From Aegilops tauschii subsp. strangulata (lineage: Eukaryota; Streptophyta; Magnoliopsida; Poales; Poaceae), in the NCBI RefSeq assembly GCF_002575655.3, contig NC_053038.3:141376885-141440884 (forward strand): a stretch of DNA of 64,000 bases, read 5' to 3'. Under the pieces are notes generated by a model that was given only the letters and a program-made list of their open reading frames with translations, ran no database searches and had not been told where the DNA came from. Made by a program: the position numbers and the translations under genes. Position 1 is the stretch's first letter. Each line of letters starts with the position of its first letter. Shown here one piece after another: positions 20,890 through 32,645 of the stretch.

Positions 20890-23800
20890 ATGTTCCTAGA
20901 GAAAATTTAGTTGAAAGTTGGTAGTAGCAATTATGCGGACTGGGTCCGTGAACTGAGGATTGTCCTCATTGCTGCACAGAACGCTTATGTCCTTAATGCA
21001 CCGCTCGGTGTGCTGAACCTCAGCGTCGTCTGTAGATGTTGCGAAACGTCTGACATACACGTTTTGATGACTACGTGATAGTTCAGTGCGTAATGCTAAC
21101 GGTTTAGAATTGTGGCACCAAAGACGTTTTGAAACGTCGCAGAACATATGAGATGTTCCGAAGACTGAAATTGGGATTTCAGACAAGTGCCCACGTCAAG
21201 AGGTATGAGACCACTAACAAGTTTCTTAAGCCTGCAAACTAAGGGAGAAAAGCTCAATCGTTGAGCATGTGCTCAGATTGTCTGAGTACCACAATCGCTT
21301 GAATCGAGTGGGAGTTAATCTCCCAAATGAGATAGTGATAGTTCTCCATAGTCACTGCCACCAAGCTAGTAGAGCTTCGTGATGAACTATAACATATCAG
21401 GGATAGTTATGATGATCCTTGAGCTATTCGCGATGTTTGACACCACGAGAGTAGAAATCAAGAAGGAGCATCAACAGTTGATGGTTAGTAAAACCACTAG
21501 TTTAAGAAGGGCAAGGGCAAAAGGGATACTTCATGAAACAGCAAATCATTTGCTGCTCTAGTAAAGAATCCCAAGTTTGAACCCCAAACCCGAGACTAAG
21601 TGCTTCTGTAATGAGGGGAACGGTCACTGAAGCATTACTACCCTAGATATTTGGTAGATGAGAAGGCAGGCAAGGTCGACAGAAGTATATTGGATATACG
21701 TTATATGAATGTGTACTTTACTAGTACTCCTAGCAGCACCAGGGTATTGGATACCAATTCGGTTGCTCAGATAAAAGCTGCGGAATAAACGGAGACTAGC
21801 TAAAGGTGAGATGACGATGTGTGTTGGAAGTGTTTCCAAGGTTGATGTGATCAAGCATCGCATGCTCCCTCTACCATCGAGATTGGTGTTTTCGTTGAGC
21901 ACAAACATGATTGGATTATGTTTATCGCAATACGGTTATTCGTTTAAGGAGAATAATGGTTACTCTGTTTATCTGAATAATACCTTCAATGGTCTTGCAC
22001 CTAAAATGAATCTCGATCGTAGTGATACACATGTTCATGCCAAAAGATATAAGATAGTAATGATAGTACCACATACTTGTGGCACTGCCACTTGAGTCAT
22101 ATTGGTATAGAACGCATGAAGAAGCTCCATGTAGATGGATCTTTGGACTCACTCGTTTTGAAAAGATTGAGACATGCGAACCATGTCTATTGGTATATAT
22201 GCATGAAGAAACTCCATGCAGATGGATCGTTTGGACTCACTTGATTTTGAATCACTTCAGACATGCAAATCATACCACATGGGCAAGATGACTGAAAAGC
22301 CTCGTTTTCAGTAAGATGGAACAAGAGAGCAACTTGTTGGAAGTAATACATTTTGATGTGTGCAGTCCAATGAGTGCTAAGGCATGCAGTGGATATCGTT
22401 ATGTTCTTACTTCACAGATGATTTGAGTAGATGCTGAGTGTATTTACTTGATGAAACACAAGTCTGAATTATTGAAAGGTTCAAGTAATTTCAGAGTGAA
22501 GCTGAAGATCGTCGTGACAAGAGGATAAAATGTCTATGATATGATCATAGAGATATCTGAATTACGAGTTTGGCACACAATTAAGACATTGTGGAAAGTG
22601 TTTCACAATTAATACCGCCTGGAACACCATAGTGTGATGGTGTGTCCGGACATCATAACTGCACCCTATTGGATATGGTGCATACCATGATGTCTCTTAT
22701 CGAATTACCACTATCGTTTATGGGTTAGGCATTAGAGACAACCGCATTCACTTTAAAAGGGGCACCACGCAATTCCGTTGAGACGACACCGTTGTCGTTT
22801 CTTAAAAGTTTGGGGCTGCGAAGCTTATGTGGAAAAGTTTCAGGCTGATAAGCTCGAACCCAAAGCGGATAAATACATCTTCATAAGAATACCCAAAACA
22901 GTTGGGTATACCTCCCATTTCAGATCTGGAAGCAAAAGTAATTGCTTCTAGAAACGAGTCCTTTCTCGAGGAAAAGTTTCTCTCAGAAGAATTGAGTGGG
23001 AGGATGGTGGAGACTTGATAAGGTTATTGAACCGTCACTTCAACTAGTCTGTAGCAGGGCACAGGAAGTTGTTCCTGTGGCACCTATACCAATTGAAGTG
23101 GAAGCTTATGATAGTGATCATGAAACTTCGGATCAAGTCACCACCAAACCTCGTAGGACGACGAGGATGCGTGCTACTTCAGAGTGGTACGTGATCCTGT
23201 CTGAGATATCATGTTGTTGGACAATACTGAACCTACGAGCTATGGAGAAGCGATGGTGGGCCCATATTCCGACAAATGGTTAGAAGCCATGAAATCCGAG
23301 ATAAATGGATCTTTGAGAAGAAGACGGACGTGGATGGTAATGTTACCGTCTATGAAGCTCGACTTGTGGCAAAGAGCATTTCCACAAGTTCAAGGAGTTG
23401 ACTACGATGAGATTTTCTCATCCGTAGCGATGCTTAAGTCCGTCGGAATCATGTTAGCATTAGCTGCATTTATGAAATCTGGCAGATGGATGTCAAAAAC
23501 AAGTTTCCTTACCAGTTTTCGTAAGGAAAGGTTGTATGTGATACAATCAGGAAGGTTTTGTCAATCCTAAGGATGCTAAAAGGTATGCTAGCTCCAGCGA
23601 TCCTTCCATGGATTAGAGCAAGCATCTCGGAGTCAGAATATATGCTTTGATGGAGTGATCAAAGTTTTTGAGTTTATCCAAAGTTTGTTAGAAACTTGTA
23701 TTTACAATAAAGTGAGTGGGAGCGCTACAACATGTCTGATAAGTATATGTGAATGACATATTGTTGATCCGATATGATGTAAAATTTCTGGAAAGCATAA

Positions 23801-24196
23801 AGGGTTGTTTGAAAGGAGTTTTTCAAAGGAAGACCTGGATAAAGCTGCTTACATATTGGGCATCAAGATCTATAGAGATAGATCAAGACGCCTGATGATA
23901 CTTTCAAAGAACGCACACCTTGACATGATTTTGAAAGAGTTCAAAATAGATCAGCAAAGAAGGAGTTCTTGGCTGTGTTACAAGGTGTGAGTATTGAGTA
24001 AGACTCAAGACCTGACCACAGCAGAAGAGAGAGAAAGGACGAAGGTCATCCCCTATGCTTTAGACGTAGGCTCTATAGTATGCTATGCTGTGTACCGCAC
24101 ATGTAGTGTGCCTTGCCATGAGTTGGTCAAGGGGTACAATAGTGATCCGGGAATGGATCACATGACAGCGGTCGAACTTATCCTTAGATTCTAGTG
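20890..24196 (+). pseudogene. Degenerate copia gag-pol (plus-strand element)
   Basis: Fragments appear in the right order but in changing frames. Gag start: NYADWVRELRIVLIAAQNAY, near 20,930. Decayed zinc knuckle: KCFCNEGNGH followed by a stop, near 21,600. GAG pre-integrase and integrase traces: 21,960-22,400. RT start: GVDYDEIFSSVAMLKSVGIM, near 23,390-23,455. RT active site read as Y-V-N-D at 23,746-23,757. RNase H linker: DKAAYILGIKIYRDRSRRL, near 23,830-23,900. In copia elements this polyprotein supplies capsid, protease, integrase and RT/RNase H. Many indels and stops make it non-functional, although the flanking LTRs are nearly identical. Confidence 0.8.
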
Positions 24197-24596
24197 GACT
24201 AAGGAATTTTCTCGATTATGGAGGTGAAAAGGAGTTCGTCGTAAAGGGTTACGTCGATGCGAACTTTGACACTAATCCGGATGACTCTGAGTAGTAAACC
24301 GGATTCGTATAGTAGAGCAATTATTTGAAAGGGCTCCAAATAGCGCGTGGTAGCATCCACAAGATGACATAGATATTCGTAAAGCACACACGGATCTGAA
24401 AGGTTCAGACCCGTTGACTAAATAACCTCTCTCACAAGCATAACATGATCAAACCAGAACACATTGAGTGTTAATCACATAGTGATGTGAAGTAGATTGT
24501 TGACTCTAGTGAACTCTTTGGATGTTGGTCACATGGTGATGTGACCTATGAGTGTTAATCACATGGCGATGTGAACTAGATTATTGACTCTAGTGC

Positions 24597-24607
24597 AAGT
24601 GGGAGAC
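24597..24607 (+). promoter_or_regulatory. Polypurine tract of plus-strand copia
   Basis: AAGTGGGAGAC directly precedes the 3' LTR and is the expected plus-strand primer. Confidence 0.75.
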
Positions 24608-26392
24608 TGTTGGAAATATGCCCTAGAGGCAATAATAAATTGGTTATTATTATATTTCCTTGTTCATGATAAACGTTTATTATCCATGCTAGAATTGTAT
24701 TGATAGGAAACTCAGATACATGTGTGGATACATAGACAACACCATGTCCCTAGTAAGCCTCTAGTTGACTAGCTCGTTGATCAATAGATGGTTACGGTTT
24801 CCTGACCATGGACATTGGATGTCGTTGATAACGGGATCACATCATTAGGAGAATGATGTGATGGACAAGACCCAATCCTAAGCCTAGCACAAGATCGTGT
24901 AGTTCGTTTGCTCAGAGCTTTTCTAATGTCAAGTATCATTTCCTTAGACCATGAGATTGTGCAACTCCCGGATATCGTAGGAATGCTTTGGGTGTACCAA
25001 ACGTCACAACGTAACTGGGTAGCTATAAAGGTGCACTATAGGTATCTCCGAAAGTGTCTGTTGGGTTGGCACGAATCGAGACTTGGATTTGTCACTTCGT
25101 GTAAACGGAGAGGTATCTCTGGGCCCACTCGGTAGGACATCATCATAATGTGCACAATGTGACCAAGGAGTTGATCACGGGATGATGTGAGTTACGGAAC
25201 GAGTAAAGAGACTTGCCGGTAACGAGATTGAACAAGGTATAGGGATACCGACGATCGAATCTCGGGCAAGTAACATATCGATAGACAAAGGGAATTGCAT
25301 ACGGGATTGATCGAATCCCCGACATCGTGGTTCATCCGATGAGATCATCGTGGAACATGTGGGAGCCAACATGGGTATCCAGATCCCGCTGTTGGCTATT
25401 GACCGGAGAACGTCTCGGTCATGTCTGCATGGTTCCCGAACCCATAGGGTCTACGCACTTAAGGTTCGATGACGCTAGGGTTATAGGGAAAAGACATACG
25501 TGGTTACCGAATGTTGTTCGGAGTCCTGGATGAGATCCCGGACGTCACGAGGAGTTCCAGAATGGTCCGGAGGTAAAGATTTATATATGGGAAGTCCGGT
25601 TTTGGTCACCGGAAAAGTTTCGGGTGATATCGGTAATGTACCGGGACCACCGGGAGGGTCCCGGGGGTCCACCAAGTGGGGCCACCAGCCCCAGAAGGCT
25701 GCGTGGGCCACGTGTGGGAGGGGACCAGCCCCAGGTGGGCTGGTGCGCCCCCCCACCAAGGCCCAAGGCGCATGGGAGAGTGGGAGGGGGCAAACCCTAG
25801 GTCCAGATGGGCCTTAAGGCCCACCCTAGTGGCGCCCCCCCCCTCTCCTCCCCTTGGCCGCCCCCCTAGATGGGATCTAGGGCTGGCCGCCACCCCTTGG
25901 GGTGGAAACCCTAGAGGGGGCGCAGCCCCCCTCCCCCCTATATATAGTTGAGGTTTGGGGCTGCCCAAGACATGAGAACGTCTCTCTTTCGGCGCAGCCC
26001 TACCCCTCTCCCTCCTCCTCCTCTCCCGCGGTGCTTGGCGAAGCCCTGCGGGATTGCCACGCTCCTCCATCACCACCACGCCGTCGTGCTGCTGCTGGAT
26101 GGAGTCTTCCCCAACCTCTCCCTCTCACCTTGCTGGATCAAGGCGTGGGAGACGTCACCGGGCTGCACGTGTGTTGAACGCGGAGGCGCCGTGGTTCGGC
26201 GCTTAGATCGGAATCAACCGCGATCTGAATCGCTACGAGTATGACTCCCTCATCCGCGTTCTTGCAACGCTTCCGCATCGCGATCTACAAGGGTATGTAG
26301 ATGCACTCCCCTTCCCCTCGTTGCTAGATTACTCCATAGATTGATCTTGGTGATGCGTAGAAAAATTTGAATTTCTGCTACGTTCCCCAATA
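24608..26392 (+). repeat. 3' LTR of plus-strand copia element
   Basis: It starts TGTTGGAAATATGCCC and ends TTCCCCAATA (CA changed to TA). It is followed by the AAGTA duplication. Confidence 0.92.
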
Positions 26393-26397
26393 AAGTA

Positions 26398-27837
26398 ACA
26401 CATGAAAATTAGTCCCAAAGTGATAGATATCCAAGAATGATATAATAAAAACTTTCATGAAGATCATTGGACAAAATAATCTTGATTCCTTATAATAGTT
26501 TTGAGATATGATGATGTGATATGTGGGTCATGTTGATGATTAATTATGCTTTAGTGAGAATATTGGGGTTAAGGTTTGTGATTCCCTATTCAAGCACGAA
26601 AGTCAATAGTTATGCAATGAAATTATATCCAACTTGTGGTGCATTATTCGGTGTTAATTATGCTTAATACTTGCTTATGAGATTATTCGTTTCTTGATTG
26701 GTCGCTGCTCAATCTTTTGCTAGCCTTCATTGTGCACTAAGTATGATCACTACTTGTGCATCCAAAATCCTTTAACTAGTTTTGCCACATGAGTCGACCA
26801 TACCTACCTATATGCGGTATTATTTTGTCGTTCTAAGCAAATTTGTATGTGCCATCTCTAATTTTCAAAATAAATTTCTCTTTTGTGTGCTCGTACCGCT
26901 CGCAAGGCGGTGAGGGGTGGCCAATATTTTCCATGCTAGATGTGTTATTCTCACGATGAGTGTTTATTCACTTGTCATTGCACAAGAGTAAGGCAAAGGT
27001 ATTAGGGATGCCCAGTCCCGAAATGAAAAATGAATTTACTTTATGTTGTCAAATAATAAATTCCTTGGAAAGTGTTGGTATGGAGGGCACCCATGGATAC
27101 GGTTAGCCATGGAAAGTGAAAGTATGGTGGAAAAAGGAATAAACTTTGTTTTCTGTTTGGGAATCGCCTATATATCTAGCATGGAAAGTGTTGGGAGCTC
27201 TAAGGCGTTTTCGTTGGTGGGAAAAGTATGCCTCTCAAAATGTTTTTTTATCTCAATTTTTGCTTTGAGCTCTGGCACCTCTACAAATCCCTACTTCCCT
27301 CTGCGAAGGGCCTTTCTCTTACTTTATGCAATTTTTATTTTTGATTTGAGTGTCCATCTTCTCTTATAAGGCACCAACTAGGAGGCACTATGATCGTACT
27401 TGAGCATTCAGTGTAGCTAATATGCATGTGTGTTTCATGAATGGATCAATGATTGAGCATGATGGGCTAGGGATAACTTATTTTAGCGTTGATATTTTCA
27501 AAGACATGGTTGCTTGTTGGTAGGCTTGAGTATTAAAGTCCTCGTGTCAAAACTAGACTAATGCTTTGAACCATATAAAAGTCCAAATGTCCATTCTACA
27601 AAAGAAAAGAGTGTATGATGAATATGATGGGTAGCATTCCACAACAAAAATTCCATTTTCAATTGCTACTCTATCATGATAAGTTTTATGAGAAAGAGTT
27701 GTTGTTATGATGCTAGGAAAAGTGATTGAAATTGTCATTGATAAAACTTGTGCACTTTGCTAGCATTCACACTTCATAAATTATTTCTTTTATCATTTAC
27801 CTACTCGAGGACAAGTAGGAATTAAGCTTTGGGATGC
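26398..27837 (+). other. Sabrina internal domain, 3' part, with purine tract
   Basis: AT-rich non-coding DNA continues the host element after the copia insertion. It ends in CTCGAGGACAAGTAGGAATT then AAGCTTTGGGATGC immediately before the 3' LTR, which is the usual purine-rich end of this group. I see no credible gene; 27,043-27,369 is a chance frame. Confidence 0.65.
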
Positions 27838-29263
27838 TGATACGTCTCCAACATATCTATAATTTATGAAGTATTAATGCTGTTATTTTATCATTCTTGG
27901 ATGTTTTACAATCATTTTATAGCAACTTTATATCATTTTTTTGGGACTAACCTATTGACCCAGTGCCCAGTGCCAGTTGCTGTTTTTTGCTTGTTTTTTA
28001 CATTGCGAGAAATCAATATCAAACGGAGTCCGAACACCGCGAAACTTTTTGTGGATTTTTATGGACCAGAAGACCACCAATGGGCCAGAGCAGCACCTGG
28101 GGGTGCCCCGAAGGGGCCACAACCCACCAGGGCGCGCCTGGGGGCCCAGGCGCGCCCAGGTGGGTTGTGCCCACCTCGGTAGCCTCCCACACCCCCTCTT
28201 TACCCTATAAATTCCCAAAAATTCCAGCAACCCCCGGGGTTAACCTAGATCAGAATGTTCCGCCGCTGCAAGGCTTTGTAGCCACTGGAAACCAATCTAG
28301 ACCCGTTCCGGCACCCTGCCGGAGGGGGGAATCATCTCCGGGGGGCCATCTTCATCATCCCGGCGGCCACCACGATGAGGAGGGAGTAGTCCATCCTCGG
28401 GGCTGAGGGTTTGTACCAGTAGCTATGTGTTTAATCTCTCTCTCGTGTTCTTGAGATGTCACGATCTTGATGTATCGTGGGAATTGTTAATATAGTCGGA
28501 TCATATGGTGTTTTCCCCTCTCTATCTTTTTGTGATGAATTGAGTTTTTCCCTTTGAGATTTTGTTCTTATCGGATTGAATACTTATATGGATTTGAGAA
28601 CACTTGATATATGTCTTGCAATTGAATACTCGTGGTGACAATGGGGTATCGTATTGATTCACTTGATATATGTTTTGGCACTCAACTCGCGGATTCCCGA
28701 GGTGACATTGGGGTAATCTATGCATAGGGGTTGATGCACGTTCTTGTCTTTGTTTCTCCGGTAGAAATCTTGGGGCACTCTTTGAATTTCTTTGTGTTGG
28801 ACTGAATATTATGAATCTGAATTTGCTTTGGTGTTATTTTAGTACGAACTCTTGGTTAGATCGATCGAAAAGAATAGCTTCGTGTTATTTTAGTACGAAC
28901 TCTAGGATAGATTGATAGGAAAGGATAACTTTGAGGTGGTTTCGTACCCTACAAACAATTCTCTTATGTTCTCCGCTAGATAGGAACTTTGGAATGATTC
29001 TTTGTTGCATGTTGAGGGACGGTTATATGATCCAATTATATTAGCATTGTTGAGAGGTTGCCCTAGTGAAAGTACAGACCCTAGGCCTGATTTTCAAGGA
29101 TTGCCATACCGTTTTTGTGCCCATTTACTATTTGGTACCTTGTCGTTTTTATTTATTTAGATTATAAAAATATATTTCTACCATCCATATTACACTTTTA
29201 TCACCATCTCTTCGCCGAACTAGTGCACCTATACAATTTGCCATTGTATTGGGTGTGTTGGGG
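27838..29263 (+). repeat. 3' LTR of Sabrina-like element, truncated
   Basis: It starts TGATACGTCTCCAACATATC and follows the 5' LTR copy up to GTGTTGGGGA, equivalent to 13,621. It then stops at the LINE junction. About 150 bp of the LTR 3' end is missing. Confidence 0.88.
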
Positions 29264-32200
29264 ATCCAATGTCGACGTTGCATCATATCCCTGGTGTTCA
29301 AACGATCCATTAAGTGAAGCCAGCCAAACACTTTGAACTTGAGCGTGCATGCACACTTCCAAATCCATTTGAAGATGGGGCCAACCACTAGGTGTGAGAA
29401 GCAAGAGTCATAGTATATCTTTGACATAAAAGCACCAGACATCAAAGGCCACTTCCAAATGTCTTTGCTCTCTCTATCCAGATTGATCAAAGGCAGCAGG
29501 GCCTGAAGCTGTGTGAATTCCGAATATGCCTCCTGTGACAGAGGCAAATGGAAATGATCCAAGGCATCAGGCAGCTCCATAAACTCCTTGACAGTGATTG
29601 CATCATCAACTACAAATAAATGTAGCCTTGGGAAGCAGTCTTGTAAAAGGACAGCACGATTTCCCAGCTGCCAACGGTCGAGCCAAAAAAGCACTGTGTC
29701 GCCAACATGAACTTGTGGAACAGCTAGCTTGCAGAAATTGGGATATAAACGCATGACATCACGCCACCAAAAGGAGCCACAGATCTGAGTGCTTTGAGGT
29801 GGTGACGATGCATAATAAGTGTCCCAAATTAATGATACCCAAGGCACGTCCACTTTATGAAAGAACTTGAAGAGATGCTTTAGTAACAAAGCCTCATGTT
29901 GAATGCCCAACTTAAGAACACCCAAACCACCGAAATTCTTAGGGCGACAGACTAAATCCCAAGCAGCCAATGATTGGCGTGGGTTATCCATGTTGCCTCT
30001 CCACAGACATTGTCTCATGATTCGCTCTAACTGCTGCAAAATGCCCTTGGGAAGAGATAAGGTACACAAGAAATATATTGGCATGGAGCACAACACCGAC
30101 TGTAGAAGTTGTAGTCGGCTTCCTTGATTTAGCAGGCATGAGGAAGCAGATAAGCGTCGCTCAACGCGATCAACCAGAGGCAGCAGATCATAGATTGTAG
30201 GCCTAGAAGTTCCCATTGGCAATCCTAGATACGTGAATGGCATTGACCCAACGTCGCATCCGAGCAAAGAAGCCACCCTAGCACCTTCCTGATCAGTCAT
30301 ATTGATTGGAATGAGTGAGGACTTACTAAAGTTTACACGTAATCCTGTTGACGCCGCAAAGGTGTCAAGCATGTCCTTGAAAGCAATAAGCTGATCATCG
30401 ATCGCAGGCAGAACAATTAAAGTGTCGTCGGCATATTGTACAATCGGGTAGTCTCTGGAGCTGGTTGGGATTGGCAGTGAGAGGATGTTCCTGGAACACA
30501 TCTCGTTGACTACATATTGCAATAAATCAACCGCGATCACAAAGAGCAACGGTGATAGAGGATCCCCCTGACGCACGCCCTTCTGCAAACAAAATGATTG
30601 CCCGGCACACCGTTGAGAAGCACAGAAGAAGATCTCGTAGACAATATGCTATTGATCCATCCAGTCCAACGGGAGTCAAAACCCTTGCATTGTAAAATTC
30701 TGAGAATAACTTCATGCTCAATTGTGTCGAAGGCCTTCGTGAAATCCAGCTTAAGGAGGACGATGGGCCGCTTCGAGGCCTTGCATTGCTGTATATACTC
30801 AAAATACTAGGCCAGGCAACCTTGAATAGAACGACACCGAAGAAAACCATATTGATTGCAGTGGATGCATCTGAGGATCACTTTCTGAAGGTGGTTAGCA
30901 AGCAGCTTAGTTAAAAACTTCAAGCACGTGTTGGTAAACGAGATGGGCCGAAAGTCTCCGACAACTTCAGGGCTCAGCGTTTTGGGGATCAGAGTAATTA
31001 ATTAAGTGTTAAGACATTCCAGATTGCATCTGCCCTCATAGAACTCCTTCACAAGTTGCATGAAATCCTCCTTTAGGATTGGCCAACACTTCTTTAAGAA
31101 CAGGCCAGAAAAACCATCGGGACCAGGAGCACGATCCGTTGGCATGTTCTTAATGACAGATTCAACCTCAAAATCAATGAAAGGCTGGGATAAATCCTCA
31201 AGGCCATCAACACGCGCAATTAAGGTGTCCAAATCAAAACCCATGCGGATTCCTTTTGCATTGCCCGTACGCTGATTAAAATCAGACCAAAACATGCAGC
31301 TAGTTGTTGGTGATCCGAGACCACATCACCTGCTGCATTCTTAATTGAAGAAATTGTGTTTCTCCGAAACCTTTCAGTGGCCATGGCATGGAAAAATTTC
31401 GAATTTTCCTCACCAACTTTAATGCTTCATATAGTACAACATTGCTTCCAATATACAAATTGCCAATGTAAGATATCCTCCAGATGCCATTTCATAATTC
31501 TCCTGAAATTAAACTCTGGCCTAGTCAAAGGTCTAATCTCCTCCAGTCCATCAAAGTATAGAATCACTTTGTTGCAGTCTGAAATGAGCGCGTTAGCTGT
31601 GGATAGATTGAGGTGCCATTTCTTGAGGACATATCGAAGTGCCTTGAATTTAGAGGAAATAGTTAAGGTAGCCGAGGATCTGGCCACAGACTTGTTCCAA
31701 ACTTGAGCAACACAATCGTAAAAGCCAAGCAAATCAATCCAATAATTTTCAAAGCGAAAGACTTTAGCCTTAGGAATAGCAGTAGCAATTGAGACCACGC
31801 ACGGGACATGATCAGAGGCCGTCCGTGCAGGGCAATACTAGCGTGTTGGGATTATCCGAAGTCCATGCAACAGAAGTAAAAAACCAGTCAATCTGTTCAA
31901 GTAAAGGTTCAGTTTGCATATTTGAGCAAGTGAATTGCCGTCCCTTAATTGGTAGTTCAACAAGACCCAAGTGGCCAATCACTTCATTAAACAGAAAGAT
32001 GTCGCTGACATTACCCCTAGGTAGGTTATGATTTTCCAACGACCGCATAAAATTGAAATCGCCCAAAAGCAGCCAATTATCATCACAGTTGAAGTCAAGG
32101 TTGTATAACCATTGCACAAAATCATCGCGGGCCGGACCCTGGCAAGGGCCATAAACTGACACTAGGGTCCAAACTTCAGAAGTATGCTTAGAGCGGAATT

Positions 32201-32504
32201 CCAGAATAATACCATAAGGCCTTGCCTCAATTAATTTACCCTCAAAGAAAGAGGAGTTCCAAATGATGACCATACCAGCCGAGGCACCCACCGAAGGCAC
32301 ATACAAAAAATTATCAAAGCGTCGTGGACAAAACTTCCTAATAAACCTGTGATCAATATGCATACACTTCGTTTCTTGGAGACAGACCACAGAGCAGCCA
32401 CTTTCATCAATCTTTTGTTTAACCGCTAATTGTCATGCTTCAGAATTAAGACCACGCACGTTCCAACATAAAACCTTCCAGTCTTTAAACCCGGACTGAT
32501 TCAT
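29264..32504 (-). pseudogene. LINE ORF2: endonuclease and reverse transcriptase
   Basis: The start is probably the ATG at 32,504 (MNQSGFKDWKVLCWNVRGLN), with an in-frame TGA about 23 codons in. The APE-like endonuclease follows: CLQETK near 32,375, LLLGDFNF near 32,060, and a shifted SDH motif near 31,810. RT then runs through DRAPGPDGF (about 31,130), QKGVRQGDPLSPLLF (about 30,580) and an intact Y-A-D-D at 30,424-30,435. The product would nick target DNA and copy LINE RNA into it. Frameshifts fall near 31,830, 31,300-31,430 and 30,600-31,000. The frame 29,149-30,588 ends in foreign Sabrina LTR sequence. It is non-functional. Confidence 0.85.
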
Positions 32505-32645
32505 TACAAACCATAATAGAAAGCAACAAAAGTAGATCATGCAATGGCCTACACTGACCAGCTAAGCATAGCCATGGGAGAGAGAACCCAAAATGAAAAC
32601 ATAAATAAAGCGGTACACCATGGACCATAAAGCTGTCCGATGCAA

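Larger units (their letters stand above)
17762..26392 (+). mobile_element. Complete Angela/WIS/BARE-type copia element, AAGTA duplication
   Basis: Two LTRs (17,762-19,544 and 24,608-26,392) flank an internal region of about 5.06 kb. AAGTA occurs just before the first base (17,757-17,761) and just after the last (26,393-26,397). The final dinucleotide of the 3' LTR is TA instead of CA. The LTRs differ at roughly 30 sites by eye (about 98% alike), so insertion is fairly recent. The host is the Sabrina internal domain. Genes inside are heavily broken. Confidence 0.92.
12197..29263 (+). mobile_element. Sabrina-like Athila-clade gypsy element, non-autonomous
   Basis: The order is 5' LTR (12,197-14,901, carrying a solo LTR), tRNA-Asp primer site (14,938), a short gag-position ORF (15,047-15,972), non-coding internal DNA with stem-loops, a nested copia element (17,762-26,392), more internal DNA (26,398-27,837), a purine tract, and a truncated 3' LTR (27,838-29,263). 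Without the insertions the internal domain is only about 4.3 kb and contains no protease, RT or integrase. It would therefore have depended on an autonomous relative. The right end is deleted, so no target duplication can be tested. Confidence 0.8.

Noticed and set aside
29149..29263. C-terminal extension of the LINE RT frame
   Set aside because: These codons are antisense Sabrina LTR (the same reading occurs at 13,507-13,620), so they are not part of the LINE.
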